Assembly (NCBI RefSeq): GCF_024722015.1
Contig: NZ_JANQBD010000042.1
Location: forward strand, 1-53,571
Length of the DNA: 53,571 bases
Reading direction: 5' to 3'
DNA from: Paenibacillus radicis (ex Xue et al. 2023)
GTDB lineage: Bacteria; Bacillota; Bacilli; Paenibacillales; NBRC-103111
The position numbers and the translations under genes were made by a program. Under the pieces are notes generated by a model. The model was given only the letters and a program-made list of their open reading frames with translations. It made no database searches and was not told where the DNA came from. Of the stretch, positions 53,382-53,571 are shown piece by piece. The stretch's first letter is position 1; each line of letters begins with the position of its first letter.

Positions 53382-53509
53382 GAGGGAATCGGGTATGGGA
53401 TTCCGGCCGCTGTTGAAGTCGTGTTCCTTTGAATGGAAGGCTTACAGCGGGAGGAACACAAGCTTCAAAGGCGGACGCTATCGCTCCTCCATCCCACACC
53501 CGTTCCCTC
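53382..53509. repeat. Nested long-hairpin intergenic repeat, copy 4
   Basis: Outer arms GAGGGAATCGGGTATGGGAT (53382-53401) and ATCCCACACCCGTTCCCTC (53491-53509) pair with one bulge and one mismatch. Inner arms are TTGAAG-tc-GTGTTCC and GGAACAC-aa-GCTTCAA. Connecting CGGCCGCTGTTGAA and TTCAAAGGCGG are the same as in the copy at 29019-29140. Confidence 0.7.
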
Positions 53510-53571
53510 TTACAGTTCTACTTTACTGCCTTCTGCTACCTCTTTCTTTGCTGCGCCTAACCTATCGGTCA
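53510..53571 (-). CDS. C-terminal end of an unidentified gene (cut by window edge)
   Basis: On the minus strand an open frame enters from the right edge and reads TDRLGAAKKEVAEGSKVEL before a TAA stop that abuts the hairpin repeat. The composition (acidic/basic, no rare codons) is protein-like, but 19 residues are too few to name a family. It may be the end of a convergent gene. Confidence 0.4.
   Translation of the reverse strand, partial: TDRLGAAKKEVAEGSKVEL

Larger units (their letters stand above)
53190..53509. other. Repeat-filled intergenic region at the right end
   Basis: About 320 bases without a supported gene. It contains a short CAGCT-ag-AGCTG palindrome, the second copy of the structured repeat (53212-53331) and the nested long hairpin (53382-53509). 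No T-tract terminator for the transporter operon was recognised. Confidence 0.5.

Noticed and set aside
53222..53461. 79-residue minus-strand ORF at the right end
   Set aside because: It runs through the structured repeat and the nested hairpin repeat, so it is most likely a chance frame.

Overview
The window looks like chromosomal DNA of a Paenibacillus-type Firmicute. Supporting signs are AGGAGG-type ribosome binding sites, TTG/GTG starts, an Sda homologue, a ComQXPA-like pheromone locus, an S-layer (SLH) protein, a B. subtilis-style purine operon with a guanine riboswitch and PurBoxes, and a YesS/LplB/YtcP-type sugar uptake cluster. No genus-level proof is possible from sequence reading alone.

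Layout. 1-127: tail of an IS3-family element. 263-2398: response regulator/PP2C phosphatase, YflT-type stress protein and a small membrane protein. 2515-5396: galactonate dehydratase with its overlapping FCD-GntR regulator and an SDR oxidoreductase. 5604-7708: OmpR/histidine kinase pair. 7939-9688: NlpC/P60 hydrolase, CheW-like protein and HD-GYP protein. 9772-10933: a tyrosine recombinase gene bracketed by two identical 26-bp palindromic sites in opposite orientation, with an outward-facing sigma-A-like promoter inside. 11023-18832: mixed housekeeping genes (YerB-like lipoprotein, sugar isomerase, LigB dioxygenase, MFS, nucleotidyltransferase, thioredoxin, IDEAL protein, Rrf2 regulator). 19049-23268: comQ, comA and comP homologues on the minus strand and a divergent comX-like precursor. 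23516-23716: sda with DnaA boxes upstream. 23874-39772: purine operon purE-K-B-C-S-Q-L-F-M-N-V-O-D, read right to left. 39852-44490: DUF6483 protein, SLH protein and O-antigen-ligase-type protein. 44773-53189: GH95 fucosidase, AraC sensor-regulator, two ABC permeases and a solute-binding lipoprotein. 53510-end: tail of an unidentified minus-strand gene.

How it works together. The pur operon has two visible controls: PurR operator boxes upstream of the promoter and a C74 (guanine-class) purine riboswitch in the leader. Its last IMP steps are encoded by a stand-alone AICAR transformylase plus a PurO-type cyclohydrolase instead of bifunctional PurH. The ComQXPA-like genes form a complete pheromone circuit (prenyltransferase, precursor, sensor kinase, LuxR-type regulator), but the precursor gene lies outside comQ-comP and is divergent. 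The GH95/AraC/ABC cluster looks like a fucosylated-glycan utilisation locus.

Most interesting candidate: the recombinase cassette at 9772-10933. It has the form of a self-encoded invertible DNA switch. In the orientation seen, its internal promoter runs into a site that doubles as an intrinsic terminator. If flipped, the same promoter would read through the other site, which has no T-tract, into the HD-GYP and CheW-like genes. Intergenic regions also hold several repeat families: nested long hairpins, a 13-unit tandem array inside the pur operon, and a two-copy element with compensatory stem changes.
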